Assembly (NCBI GenBank): GCA_007844125.1 | Contig: CM017563.1 | Location: forward strand, 20,305,920-20,369,919 | Reading direction: 5' to 3' | DNA length: 64,000 bases | Source: Sinonovacula constricta | Taxonomy: Eukaryota > Mollusca > Bivalvia > Cardiida > Solecurtidae | Shown here: in pieces, positions 20,880 to 32,100 of the stretch | Position numbering within the stretch: the first letter of the stretch is position 1 | Layout: every line of letters starts with the position of its first letter | Notes under the pieces: model-generated | Told to the model about the DNA's origin: nothing | Database searches by the model: none | What the model saw: the letters and a program-made list of their open reading frames with translations, nothing else | Made by a program: the position numbers and the translations under genes

Positions 20880-21240
20880 TCTGTTTACTCCAAATTCTTT
20901 TTAGTCAAAATATTTTGCCAAGTCCCAGCAACATTGAAATAAGGAAGTTTTACTGTGTATTAACAAGCAGACATTAATCCCATTTCAAATTTCAGTAGAA
21001 CCTACCAACAAAATTAGTCTTCGTAAACACAGAAATCAGAAAAAGGTAAAACATTCTCTAGTAATTCCTAAATAACTTTTTGGTATCAGTAATGAGTAAT
21101 TTCACTGTTGATAATTTTGACAAGTATTGCACAATTCCTGTATAATGTATCTTTGTAGGGAATAGTCCTTGTCAATGTTAACTGGCTCTCAGCTTCTAAT
21201 AGGGAAACATCCTATTTAATAAATATTTTTATGCATACGT
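20880..21240. repeat. Direct repeat, copy 1 (about 350 bp)
   Basis: Shares ordered blocks with 22630-22965: ATTTTGCCAAGTCCCAG, AAGCAGACATT, an 'AGGTAAAACATT' block, ATTGCACAATT, TAGGGAATAGTCC/TAGGGAATGGTGC, AACTGGCTCT and ACATCCTATT. The copies are diverged, so the duplication is old. No coding sequence recognised. Confidence 0.75.
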
Positions 21241-22629
21241 TTTAGTAAAAAATTGAATGTTCTATTTGATTGTTGATTAAGAACCTGACAGTCCATCGCC
21301 GATATAACCCAGATGGTACAGCCTAGATTGCCGGACATTACAGCCCAGCTTATGCAGACTATAGGGCCCACATTTTAAGACAATACGGCCCAACTTGAAG
21401 GCAATATGGCCCAGCTTAGTCATCATATGTCCAAGATATGCCAATATTTTATTTGGGACCCACAAACACATCCAAAAGGGAACATATAAACTGCCACTCT
21501 CTCAAAGCAAGAAACAAAATATTGGTATTTCTGGGCCATATGATCTCAAATCTTGGCCATATCATCTGTATTTAGTCATGGATTCTTGGCAACTCAGAAA
21601 GCATTCTTATGTCCTTGAACAATTTTATGCCATTCATTGTTTGCTGTAACATTTTTTCAGTAAACCATCTTTACAAAAGTAAGGGTCATTTGTTAGATTG
21701 AAGAGTGCAATACAATGCTGATAAAATCAAATCATAGTAAAAATAAAAGGTTACTTATCTCTATCGCCCTTATCTGATGCTGATACTTTTCATAATCATA
21801 TTTTACGGTCGTCAAGTTGTCAACACCCAAACTCACCAAACACGGCGATGTTGCAGTTTGTCGCTTGACTGATACAATTTGTTATTGGAGTTTTAAATGC
21901 GCTAATACAATATCAGGTGCTTTGGGAAAACCCAATATATCACATCCATAACACAGAATAGGTTATATCATATAATCAAATAAATTTATTTAATTTTCTG
22001 CTTTTAAGAAAACATTGTCAAACAGTGTACTTATTAAGTTTTATGCTTTCATTGTACTTTCCACCAAGCATTTCTGAGGATCAGAAAAAGAACAATTTAT
22101 TTTCAATCTAACACCAAGAAAACTGTATTCATAAACAGTTTTAATGAAACATTATTGTACGGTATATAGCCTTTTAACCTTTTGCAGTCTATCACTTACT
22201 CTGGAAAATAAAACAGTGTCATTAGTAAATAATAACATAAATACATGTATTTAACTATTGTCCATTTTTATGATATCTGACAAGTTAAATAAATCGTCTT
22301 CATGTATATATGAGTACATACTTCTATCAAACAAACAACAACAATAAAGAATGAGAAAGTGTCTTCCCTTGCTTTTCACCAGAAGAACTATCCAAAAAAT
22401 CAGTTTATATTTTGTTTGATCGAAAACACTAACTTTTGTTTTACATACTGTACCAATCAGGGCCGTTTTGTCCATATATCAAATTGTTTGTATCATCATC
22501 TTAGGAAATAAAATTTTGAAATATACAAAATGAAAAGTAACTATTTCCAAATAAGCAGTCTAGGCACATAAATGTAATAACATAAAATTTATTGACTCAA
22601 AATTATTTAAATCTTTTTATTATAAGTCA
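21241..22629. other. Spacer sequence, no gene recognised
   Basis: Around 21300-21560 a short motif repeats in which 'GGCCCA' is followed by a variable tail (for example AGCTTATGCAGACT, ACATTTTAAGAC, ACTTGAAGGCAATATGG). This suggests a degenerate minisatellite of about 24 bp. The rest is AT-rich with no convincing exon or element. Confidence 0.4.
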
Positions 22630-22965
22630 AAAGTATTTTGCCAAGTCCCAGCCAACATTGAAAAATCGATTTTTTACTCTGTATTGACTTAGCAGACATT
22701 TATCATATTTCAGATCTTAGTGGAACCTGCCAAAAGAATCAGTCTGCGTAAAGACAGGAAAAGGGTAAAACATTTTTCTAAAACAAGTTAAAACTGAAAA
22801 ACATTTTTGAATAAAAAAAATATAAGTTTTGCTATGTTAACTATTTATTTTCACATGAATTGCACAATTTCTAGAGTGTCTTTTTATAGGGAATGGTGCT
22901 TATCAATGTTTACTGGCTCTGAGGGTCTGATAGAGGAACATCCTATTAAACATTTTATTAGTATT
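22630..22965. repeat. Direct repeat, copy 2
   Basis: Second copy of the 20880-21240 block, same orientation, about 1.75 kb downstream, with small insertions (such as CCCAGCCAACATT against CCCAGCAACATT). Confidence 0.75.
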
Positions 22966-23203
22966 GTTTACGTAAGAAGCAAGTTGTTACTGTCAATAAG
23001 TCAATATTGGGGTCATGGTTTAAGTAATGTTGAAAACTATAAGCGGAAAACAGATGCAGTATACAAAATTTAATAATAGTGCAAATTGTTGTGCTTAATT
23101 AAGGTTTTTCATCGGTTCAACTTGTGATTATTTTTGTCTATGGATAAAGTTCAATTTGTAAACTAAAAATTTCTGTAGAAGAATTTGTTTGTTTGTTTGT
23201 TTG
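22966..23203. other. Spacer sequence, nothing recognised
   Basis: AT-rich sequence ending in a (TTTG)n run (23186-23205), which is the tail of the adjacent SINE. Confidence 0.4.
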
Positions 23204-23462
23204 TTTATTAGGTTTATCGTCCCACCAACAGTATTTCAGTTATCTGGAGACGGTGTCCACTTGAAGCAGATATAGTGCTGCCTTCACTGTGTATAGCATG
23301 CCGTGAACACCTGGCATGATACCACACCCAGTCACATTATCCTGACACCGGGCCATCCAGTTGTGGAACTACACTTATATTTGCTTGAGCGTTAGCAAGG
23401 GGGAGCTATACCACTACCATTTTTAACGACTTTGGTATGTCGCGGCCCGGGATCGAACCCGG
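23186..23462 (-). mobile_element. SINE S1, minus orientation, head truncated at the B-box
   Basis: The complement starts at the B-box (CCGGGTTCGATCCCGGGCC, 23444-23462) and runs through the full body to 'CTGTTGGTGGGACGATAAAC' and a (CAAA)n tail. The A-box half of the tRNA head is missing. It is very similar to the copy at 28287-28593. Confidence 0.85.
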
Positions 23463-24130
23463 TTGTAGAAGAATTAACAAATTTAATTAAAACAAAACGA
23501 GTTAATACAAAATTTTGGATAGACAAAAGTACAGACTGAAGAAGAATGGAAGGATAGGTAGACAATGGCAAACATATATGCCCCCCTCTTTCAGAGTGGG
23601 TGCACGACTTACATATGTAAATGCAACATAAAATTACATGCTGCGTGCATTCTATTGAAATGCATAAGGGAGCATAACTTATGTCTAAACAGGTGTGACA
23701 TAAACACAATCCCAAGTGAAAACAGCACATAACAGTCAATATGCCTGTAAAGTCTCATGACTGTGACTATTGAGCGTACATGCAACACAATATTTTATGC
23801 TTAATACGTTCTACTGAAAAGGGCCATAACTTGTGTCCTAACAAAAAACAAAATTCCAGGTGCACAACTACAAATAATAGTTAATGCGTCTGTAAATTGT
23901 CATGACTGTGGCTTTCATACTTTTTGAGTTATGTGTTACACACTTTTCAGAGGGAATGGCAGATGGGCAAAGGCAAACCTATATGCCTCCCTCTTTCAGA
24001 GTGGGGGGCATACAACTAAAATGTTCAATTTGGTTGTTTATAGCAGGATAAGAGGAACAAATCTCTGTTCTATGAATTGGTCTCTGACATCATTAACGCT
24101 TCCTAAATTATATGTTTGCTTGATTTAAAT
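23463..24130. repeat. Two diverged direct copies, about 190-200 bp
   Basis: Blocks around 23600-23770 ('GCAACATAAAATTACATGCT', CATTCTATTGAAATGC, GGGAGCATAACTTATGTC, then GTAAAGTCTCATGACTGTGA) recur around 23785-23920 ('GCAACACAATATTTTATGCT', GTTCTACTGAAAAG, GGGCCATAACTTGTGTCC, GTAAATTGTCATGACTGTGG). A third partial echo (CTCCCTCTTTCAGAGTGGGG) links 23583 and 23987. It is non-coding. Confidence 0.65.
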
Positions 24131-25775
24131 TTGTGTTTCCTGATTTTGTATCTCTTTCAATTTTTAGAAGAGGTCTTCCCTGTATATATACAGCAGCGCT
24201 ACAACCAAAAGGGGTATTTTTGTGTATGCAAAAGGCCAAATAATGGGAAGTAAGTAAAATAATATGTCATAACATTTTAAAGGAACCCTGAAAACAGTTG
24301 TATGTACATGTTATTTAAAAAGATATGAAAAGATAACGATAATGCATGATACCTTAAATACCAGCTCTGGTCACTAATTTATATTATATACATAAAATTA
24401 TAAATCCTTCGTCAGGCTTCTGTCGTACGTCAACACTCGTCTCCAAATCTTCTTCATTACTGCTTGTCTTAATTTGATTTTTTCGCAGAAACATTGTATG
24501 GCAGCAGGTCTGTCAAAGTTGTAAAAGAATTTTGTTCGAAAAAAAAGGGCAGCCAAAGGGTGTGGCATTTTTGCTGGTTTGCATATTTATGCCTTTTCAA
24601 ATTTTCTCTAAAGTCCATATTTTAACCCAATCTTCACCAAACTTGCTTTGTATGCTTGTCTGGGTAAAATTTTAGATAGAAACATTATTTTTAAGGCTTT
24701 GATTTTCTGTATTAAACTGTAAATTTGTTTATAGTTTGCACTATAAAGTATGCTTAGTTTGTACTCTGTATAAGTTGAATACCGGTACATCTTAAATGTT
24801 TCCACTCACAATATGACTCCAAAGAAACACAATAGGAAGGAATTAAATTGAATTTAGGATTTAGACATGTTGTTGCCTTGTTTGATAACATACAACTTTA
24901 TGGTAAAAAGGCTGCTATACATGTTGAATCAAACATTGTATCTAATGTTTTACAGCTGAATGTTTGTTGCAAAAGCGCAAAATTTCTGATATACCTATTT
25001 CACTGCATAACATTTAGGCAATATTTCCAAGTTTGCATATTGGTTAAAACCTCTGTATATACCGTCAATAATCTATTTGTCTTTCAATACTATAATTCAT
25101 CGCATATTCCAGTATATCTCTTATGTACTTTTATTATGCTGCATTTTAAATATATATATTGCAAAATGTGTAATTTGTGCAACTTGCTGTAAGTTAGAAC
25201 ATAACTTCAACTGTTTGCATTCGTATGCACCCTACATGTACATTATTGACAGGATCGTATATTGTTATGCAAATATAAAATATGTAGATGGTAATGTATT
25301 ATGAGCCTATACACAATTTTAACAATTGTTCAAGATGTTCAATTGTGTTGTGCATGTCATTCAATTTTAAAATCATAATTATTATAGTCATTATTGTCAT
25401 CATTATTGTTATAAAAAAGATTAACATTTTTGTTATTTTAAAATGTGTGTCTCATGAACGGTGTGAAGATCAGCACACAAAAAAATGATTATGGATATTT
25501 AAAGTGACAAAATACATGTTGCCTTACATATTACATTGTTGAGGAAGTTATTTTGTGTATTTATATGGAAGAGGGTGCAAGAGAGAGAAAACATTTCTGT
25601 GTTCGTGAATGTGTTGGTATTGAGCATTATTTTGTAATATATTTGGAATACTAGCTTTATCTGTTATAATAAAATACTTTATTACTTTGAATCAGCATTC
25701 TTTATTTTGTTCCATTTGATTGTCATTTTGGTGACATTGGCCTCTTTTGGCCACATGTACATGTCCTCAGTGAGA
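24131..25775. other. Spacer sequence, nothing recognised
   Basis: AT-rich. Open frames of 60-115 codons here show skewed, low-complexity composition and no recognisable family. A CTTTATTAC/AATAAAATAC region near 25665 could hold polyadenylation signals, but no gene is attached to them. Confidence 0.4.
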
Positions 25776-28273
25776 TCTAAGATAATTAGGCTCTATGTAT
25801 CTGTACTCGATGAGATTTAAATATTTAAGACTGAATGTACCTGTAATGGATGAGATTTATGTATATAAGGCTTATGTGCCTATAATGGATGAGATCTAGC
25901 TAAATAAGGCTGTATGTACCTGTACTCGATGAGATTTAAAAAATTAAGGCTGAATGTACCCCTAATGGATGAGATTTATGTATATAAGGCTTATGTGCCT
26001 ATAATGGATGAGATTTAGCTACATAAGGCTGTATTTACCTGTACTCGATGAGATTTAAGTATTAAAGACTGAATGTACCTGTAATGGATGAGATTTAGGT
26101 ATATAAGGCTTATGTGCCTATAAGGGATGAGATTTAGCTAAATAAGGCTGTATGTACCTGTACTCGATGAGATTTAAATATTTAAGGCTGAATGTACAGG
26201 TAATCGATGAGATTTAGGTATATAATGCTTATGTACCTATAATGGATGAGATTTAGCTAAATTAGGCTGTATGTACCTGTACTCGATGAGATTTAAATAT
26301 TTAAGGCTGAATGTACCTGTAATCGATGAGATTTAGGTATATAAGGCTTATGTGCCTATAAGGGATGAGATTTCGGTATATAGGGCTTATGTGCCTATAA
26401 GGGATGAGATTTAGCTAAATAAGGCTGTATGTACCTGTACTCGATGAGATTTAAATATTTAAGGCTGAATGTACCTGTAATCGATGAGATTTAGGTATAT
26501 AAGGCTTATGTGCCTATAATGGATGAGAATTAACTAAATAAGGCTGTATGTACCTGTACTCGATGAGGTTTAAAAATTTAAGGCTGAATGTACCTGTAAT
26601 CGATGAGATTTAGGTATATAAGGCTTATGTGCCTATAAGGGATGAGATTTCGGTATATAAGGCTTATGGGCCTATAAGGGATGAGATTTAGCTAAATGAG
26701 GCTGTATGTACCTGTACTCGATGAGATTTCGGTATATAAGGCTTATGTGCCTATAAGGGATGAGATTTCGGTATATAAGGCTTATGTGCCTATAAGGGAT
26801 GAGATTTAGCTAAATAAGGCTGTATGTACCTGTACTCGATGAGATTTAAATATTTAAGGCTGAATGTACCTGTAATCGATGAGATTTATGTATATAAGGC
26901 TTATGTGCCTATAAGGGATGAGATTTCGGTATATAAGGCTTATGTGCCTATAAGGGATGAGATTTAGTTAAATGAGGCTGTATGTACCTGTACTCGATGA
27001 GATTTAAATATTTAAGGCTGAATGTACCTGTAATCGATGAGATTTAGGTATATAAGGCTTATGTGCCTTTAAGGGATGAGATTTCGGTATATAAGGCTTA
27101 TGTGCCTATAAGGGATGAGATTTAGCTAAATAAGGCTGTATTTACCTGTACTCGATGAGATTTAAGTATTTAAGACTGAATGTACCTGTAATGGATGAGT
27201 TTTAGGTATATAAGGCTCATGTGCCTATAATGGATGAGATTTAGCTAAATAAGGCTGTATTTACCTGTACTCGATGAGATTTAAATTTTTAGGGCTGAAT
27301 GTACCTGTAATGGATGAGATTTATGTATATAAGGCTTATGTGCCTATAATGGATGAGATTTAGCTAAATAAGGCTGTATTTACCTGTACTCGATGAGATT
27401 TAAGTATTAAAGAATGAATGTACCTGTAATGGATGAGATTTCGGTATATAAGGCTTATGTGCCTATAAGGGATGAGATTTAGCTAAATGAGGCTGTGTGT
27501 ACCTGTACTCGATGAGATTTAAATATTTAAGGCTGAATGTACCTGTAATCGATGAGATTTCGGTATATAAGGCTTATGTGCCTATAAGGGATGAGATTTC
27601 GGTTTATAAGGCTTATGTGCCCATAATGGATGAGATTTAGCTAAATAAGGCTGTATTTACCTGTACTCGATGAGATTTAAGTATTTAAGACTGAATGTAC
27701 CTGTAATGGATGAGTTTTAGGTATATAAGGCTCATGTGCCTATAATGGATGAGATTTAGCTAAATAAGGCTGTATTTACCTGTACTCGATGAGATTTAAA
27801 TTTTTAGGGCTGAATGTACCTGTAATGGATGAGTTTTAGGTATATAAGGCTCATGTGCCTATAATGGATGAGATTTAGCTAAATAAGGCTGTATGTACCT
27901 GTATTCGATGTGATTTAAATTTTCAAGGCTAAATGTACCTGTACTCGATGAAATTTACCTATAAAAGGCCTATGGACCTGTACTGGATGAGATTTACCCA
28001 GATCAGACTGAATGTACCTGTACTAGATGAGATTTCGTTACACAAAGCAGTATGTACTTGTAGTTGATGAGATTTATCTATATTAGGCTTATGGACCTGT
28101 AATGGATGAGAATAGCTAGATAAGGCTGTATGTACCTGTCGTAGATGGGATGTACCTATATCAGGCTTATGGACCTGTAATCGATGAGATTTACCTATAT
28201 AAGTCTGTATGTACCTGTACTGGATGAGATTTACCTATATCAGGCTTATGGGCCTGTAATGGATGAGATTTAG
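25776..28273 (-). repeat. Higher-order satellite, right arm (inverted relative to left arm)
   Basis: Same three-monomer unit as 17790-20510, in reverse complement (CCTGTACTCGATGAGATTT, CCTATAATGGATGAGATTT, CCTGTAATCGATGAGATTT). Local HOR changes occur, such as extra B monomers with 'GATTTCGGTATATAAGGC' around 26371, 26650 and 26760. The outer edge (27930-28273) mirrors the diverged edge of the left arm monomer by monomer. Confidence 0.95.
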
Positions 28274-28286
28274 CTATATAACTTGA

Positions 28287-28593
28287 CCGGACCTGGTAGC
28301 GCAATCGGTAGAGCGTCGGCTACAGGTACGGGAGGCCCAGGGTTCGATCCCGGGCCGCGACATACCAAAGTCGTTAAAAATGGTAGTGTTATAGCTCCCT
28401 TGCTAACGCTCAAGCAAATATAAGGGTAGTTCCACGACTGGTTGGCCCGGTGTCAGGATAATGTAACTGGGTGTGGTATCAGGCCAGGTGTTTACGGCAT
28501 GCTATACACAGTGAAGGCAGCACTATATCTGTTTTAATTGGACACCGTCTCCAGATAACGGAAATACTGTTGGTGGGACGATAAACAAACAAA
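28287..28593 (+). mobile_element. SINE S1, full-length (307 bp) with 13-bp target-site duplication
   Basis: A-box TGGTAGCGCAATCGGTAGAG and B-box 'GGTTCGATCCC' are intact. The body ends 'CTGTTGGTGGGACGATAAAC' plus AAAC units. It is flanked by perfect CTATATAACTTGA duplications at 28274-28286 and 28594-28606, so it inserted into the edge of the satellite arm. This is the youngest-looking SINE in the window. Confidence 0.93.
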
Positions 28594-28606
28594 CTATATA
28601 ACTTGA

Positions 28607-29100
28607 ATGCCTATGAGGCTATGGGCGGGATTATGCAAATTAACATTTAGTTGGTTATTCCCAAGAAAATGAAACGTATTGCTTCTAAAATAAATTGATT
28701 TTAATGTGAAATATCCTATTTCGAATATTTTCGTTTATTTAAGTATAAAAATATATAAAAATAATGAGCTATTTTTTATTTATTTTACATGATCTTTGCT
28801 ATGGGGCGGGAGCATGCAAATGAGCCTATAAGGGATGAGATATAAGAGACCTGTACTCGGTAAGAAATAGCCAACACCTATAAAGCATGTGTAAATCAGC
28901 GTAACGTTTAAATTGCGGCACATAGAACGGCGGCACACGGGTCCAAAAATTGTCTTACAATCTGATATACCGTATTATCCATTTATTTTACGGCCTTATA
29001 AACATACATGCTGAGAATTTCCATAATCAGCCGGTGAATAATCTCGTGCTTTGTATAGAATAAGATTACATTGCTAGGATCATTTTACCTCTATTTGTTG
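28607..29100. other. Edge region with duplicated GC-box plus octamer block
   Basis: Outer remnants of satellite monomers ('AGCCTATAAGGGATGAGA', near 28824) continue past the SINE. A block of GGGCGGG next to ATGCAAAT occurs twice, at 28618-28640 and 28798-28821. The rest is AT-rich with no gene. Confidence 0.5.
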
Positions 29101-32100
29101 AAGCAACATCAGTCTGTGGATGGGTTAACATAAAAAGGCTTGAGCAATGGCTTATATATAGGTTTACTTTGTTAAGCAAAGTCCGATGATACCTTATGGC
29201 AAATATTGGTTAATATATAGGTGTAATCTAGGTTATGGCAAATATTGGTTAATATCTAGGTGTAATTTGTTAGAGCAACGTCCGTCCATACCGGCATTAT
29301 AAAATGGCACATAATGGGTAATATCTCGCTATAATTGGTTAAAGAAACGTCCGTCCATACTGTTACCATAATATGGCACATAATGAGTAATATCTATATA
29401 TAATTTGTTATGGCAACGTCCGTCCATACCGTTACCCTAAAAGGAAACATATTGGGTATTATCTAGGTATAATTTGTTAGAGCAACGTCCGTCCATACCG
29501 GTACCCTAAAAGGAAACATATTGGGTATTATCTAGGTATAATTTGTTAGAGCAACGTCCGTCCATACTGTCACCCTAAAAGGAAACATATTAGGTATTAT
29601 CTAGGTATAATTTGTTAGAGCAACGTCCGTCCATACTGTTACCCTAAAAGGAAACATGTTGGGTATTATCTAGGTATAATTTGTTAGAGCAACGTCCGTC
29701 CATACTGTCACCCTAAAAGGAAACATGTTGGGTATTATCTTGGCATAATTTGTTAGAGCAACGTCCGTCCATACTGTTACCATAAAAGGAAACATATTGG
29801 GTATTATCTAGGTATAATTTGTTAGAGCAACGTCCGTCCATACTGTCACCCTAAAAGGAAACATATTGGGTATTATCTAGGTATAATTTGTTAGAGCAAC
29901 GTCCGTCCATACCGTTACAATAAAAGAAAACATATTGGGTATTATCTAGGTATAATTTGTTAGAGCAACGTCCGTCCATACTGTTACCCTAAAAGGAACC
30001 ATATTGGGAATTATCTAGGTATAATTTGTTAGAGCAACGTCCGTCCATACTGTTACCATTAAATGGTTCAAATTTGGTCATATCTAGGTATATTTTGTTA
30101 GCACAACTTCCGTCCATACTGTTACCATAAAATAGCACATATTGGATATTATCTAGTTATAATTTGTTAGAGCAACGTCCGTCCGTACTGTTACCATCAA
30201 ATGGCACTTTTGAGTATTATCTAGCTATAATTTGTTAGAGCAACGTCCGTCCGTACTGTTACCCTAAAAGGAAACATATTGGGTATTATCTAGGTATAAT
30301 TTGTTAGAGCAACGTCCGTCCATACTGTTACCCCAAAAGGAAACATATTGGGTATTATCTAGGTATAATTTGTTAGAGCAACGTCCGTCCATACTGTTAC
30401 CATTAAATGGTACAAATTTGGTCATATCTAGGTATAATTTGTTAGCACAACTTCCGTCTATACTATTACCATAAAATAGCACATATTGGGTATTAGCTAG
30501 GTATAATTTGTTAGAGCAACGTCCGTCCATACTGTTACCATAAAAGGAAACATATTGGATATTATCTAGGCATAATTTGTTAGAGCAAAGTCCGTCCATA
30601 CTGTTACCATAAAAGGAAACATATTGGGTATTATCTAGGCATAATTTGTTAGAGCAACGTCCGTCCATACTGTTACCATTAAAGGAAACGTATTGGGTAT
30701 TATCTAGGTATAATTTGTTAGAGCAACGCCCGTCCATACTGTTACCATCAAATGGCACATACTGAGTATTATCTAGCTATAATTTGTTAGAGCAACGTCT
30801 GTCCATACCGTTACCCTAAAAGGAAACATATTGGGTATTATCTAGGTATAATTTGTTAGAGCAACGCCCGTCCATACTGTTACCATCAAATGGCACATAC
30901 TGAGTATTATCTAGCTATAATTTGTTAGAGCAACGTCTGTCCATACCGTTACCCTAAAAGGAAACATATTGGGTATTATCTAGGCATAATTTGTTAGAGC
31001 AACGTCCGTCCATACTGTTACCATAAAAGGAAACGTATTGGGTATTATCTAGGTATAATTTGTTAGAGCAACGTCCGTTCATACTGTTTCCATACAATGA
31101 CACATACTGAGTATTATCTAGCTATAATTTGTTAGAGCAACGTCTGTCCATACCGTTACCCTAAAAGGAAACATGTTGGGTCTTATCTCGGTATAATTTG
31201 TTAGAGCAACGTCCGTCCATACGGTCACCATCAAATGGCACATATTGAGTATTTTCTAGCTATAATTTGTTAGAGCAACGTCCGTCCATACCGTTACCCT
31301 AAAAGGAAACATGTTGGGTATTATCTAGGTATAATTTGTTAGAGCAAGGTCCGTCCATACTGTTACCATAAAATGGCACAAATTTGATAGTATCTAGCTA
31401 TAATTTGTTAGAGCAACGTCCGTCCATACTGTTACCATAAAAGGAAACATATTGGGTATAATCTAGGTATAATTTGTTAGAGCAACGTCCGTCCATACCG
31501 TTACCCTAAAAGGAAACATATTGGGTATTATCTAGGTATAATTTGTTAGAGCAACGTCCGTCCATACTGTTTCCATACAATGACACATGTTGGGTATTAT
31601 CTAGGCATAATTTGTTAGAGCAACGTCCGTCCATACTGTCACCATAAAATGGCACAAATTGGATATTATCAAGCTATAGTTTGTTAGAGCAACGTCCGTC
31701 CATACTGTTACTCTAAAAGGAAACTTTTTGGGTATAATCTAGGTATAATTTGTTAGAGCAACGTCCGTTCATACTCTTACCCTAAAAGGAAACATATTGG
31801 GTATTATCTAGGTATAATTTGTTAGAGCAACGTCCGTCCATACTGTTACCCTTAAAGGAAACATATTGGGTATTATCTAGGCATAATTTGTTAGAGCAAC
31901 GTCCGTCCATACCGTTACCCTAAAAGGAAACATATTGGGTATTATCTAGTTATAATTTGTTAGAGCAACGTCCGTCCATACTGTTACCCTAAAAGGAAAC
32001 ATATTGGGTATTATCTAGGTATAATTTGTTAGAGCAACGTCCGTCCATACTGTTACCATAAAATGGCACAAATTGGGTATTATCTCGGTATAATTTGTTA

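Noticed and set aside
28287..28370. Functional tRNA gene
   Set aside because: The tRNA-like head continues directly into the S1 SINE body with a target-site duplication around the whole 307 bp.
30264..30758. 164-codon minus-strand open frame
   Set aside because: Made of 69-bp satellite units (23 codons). The open frame follows from the period and homogenisation; no gene signals were seen.
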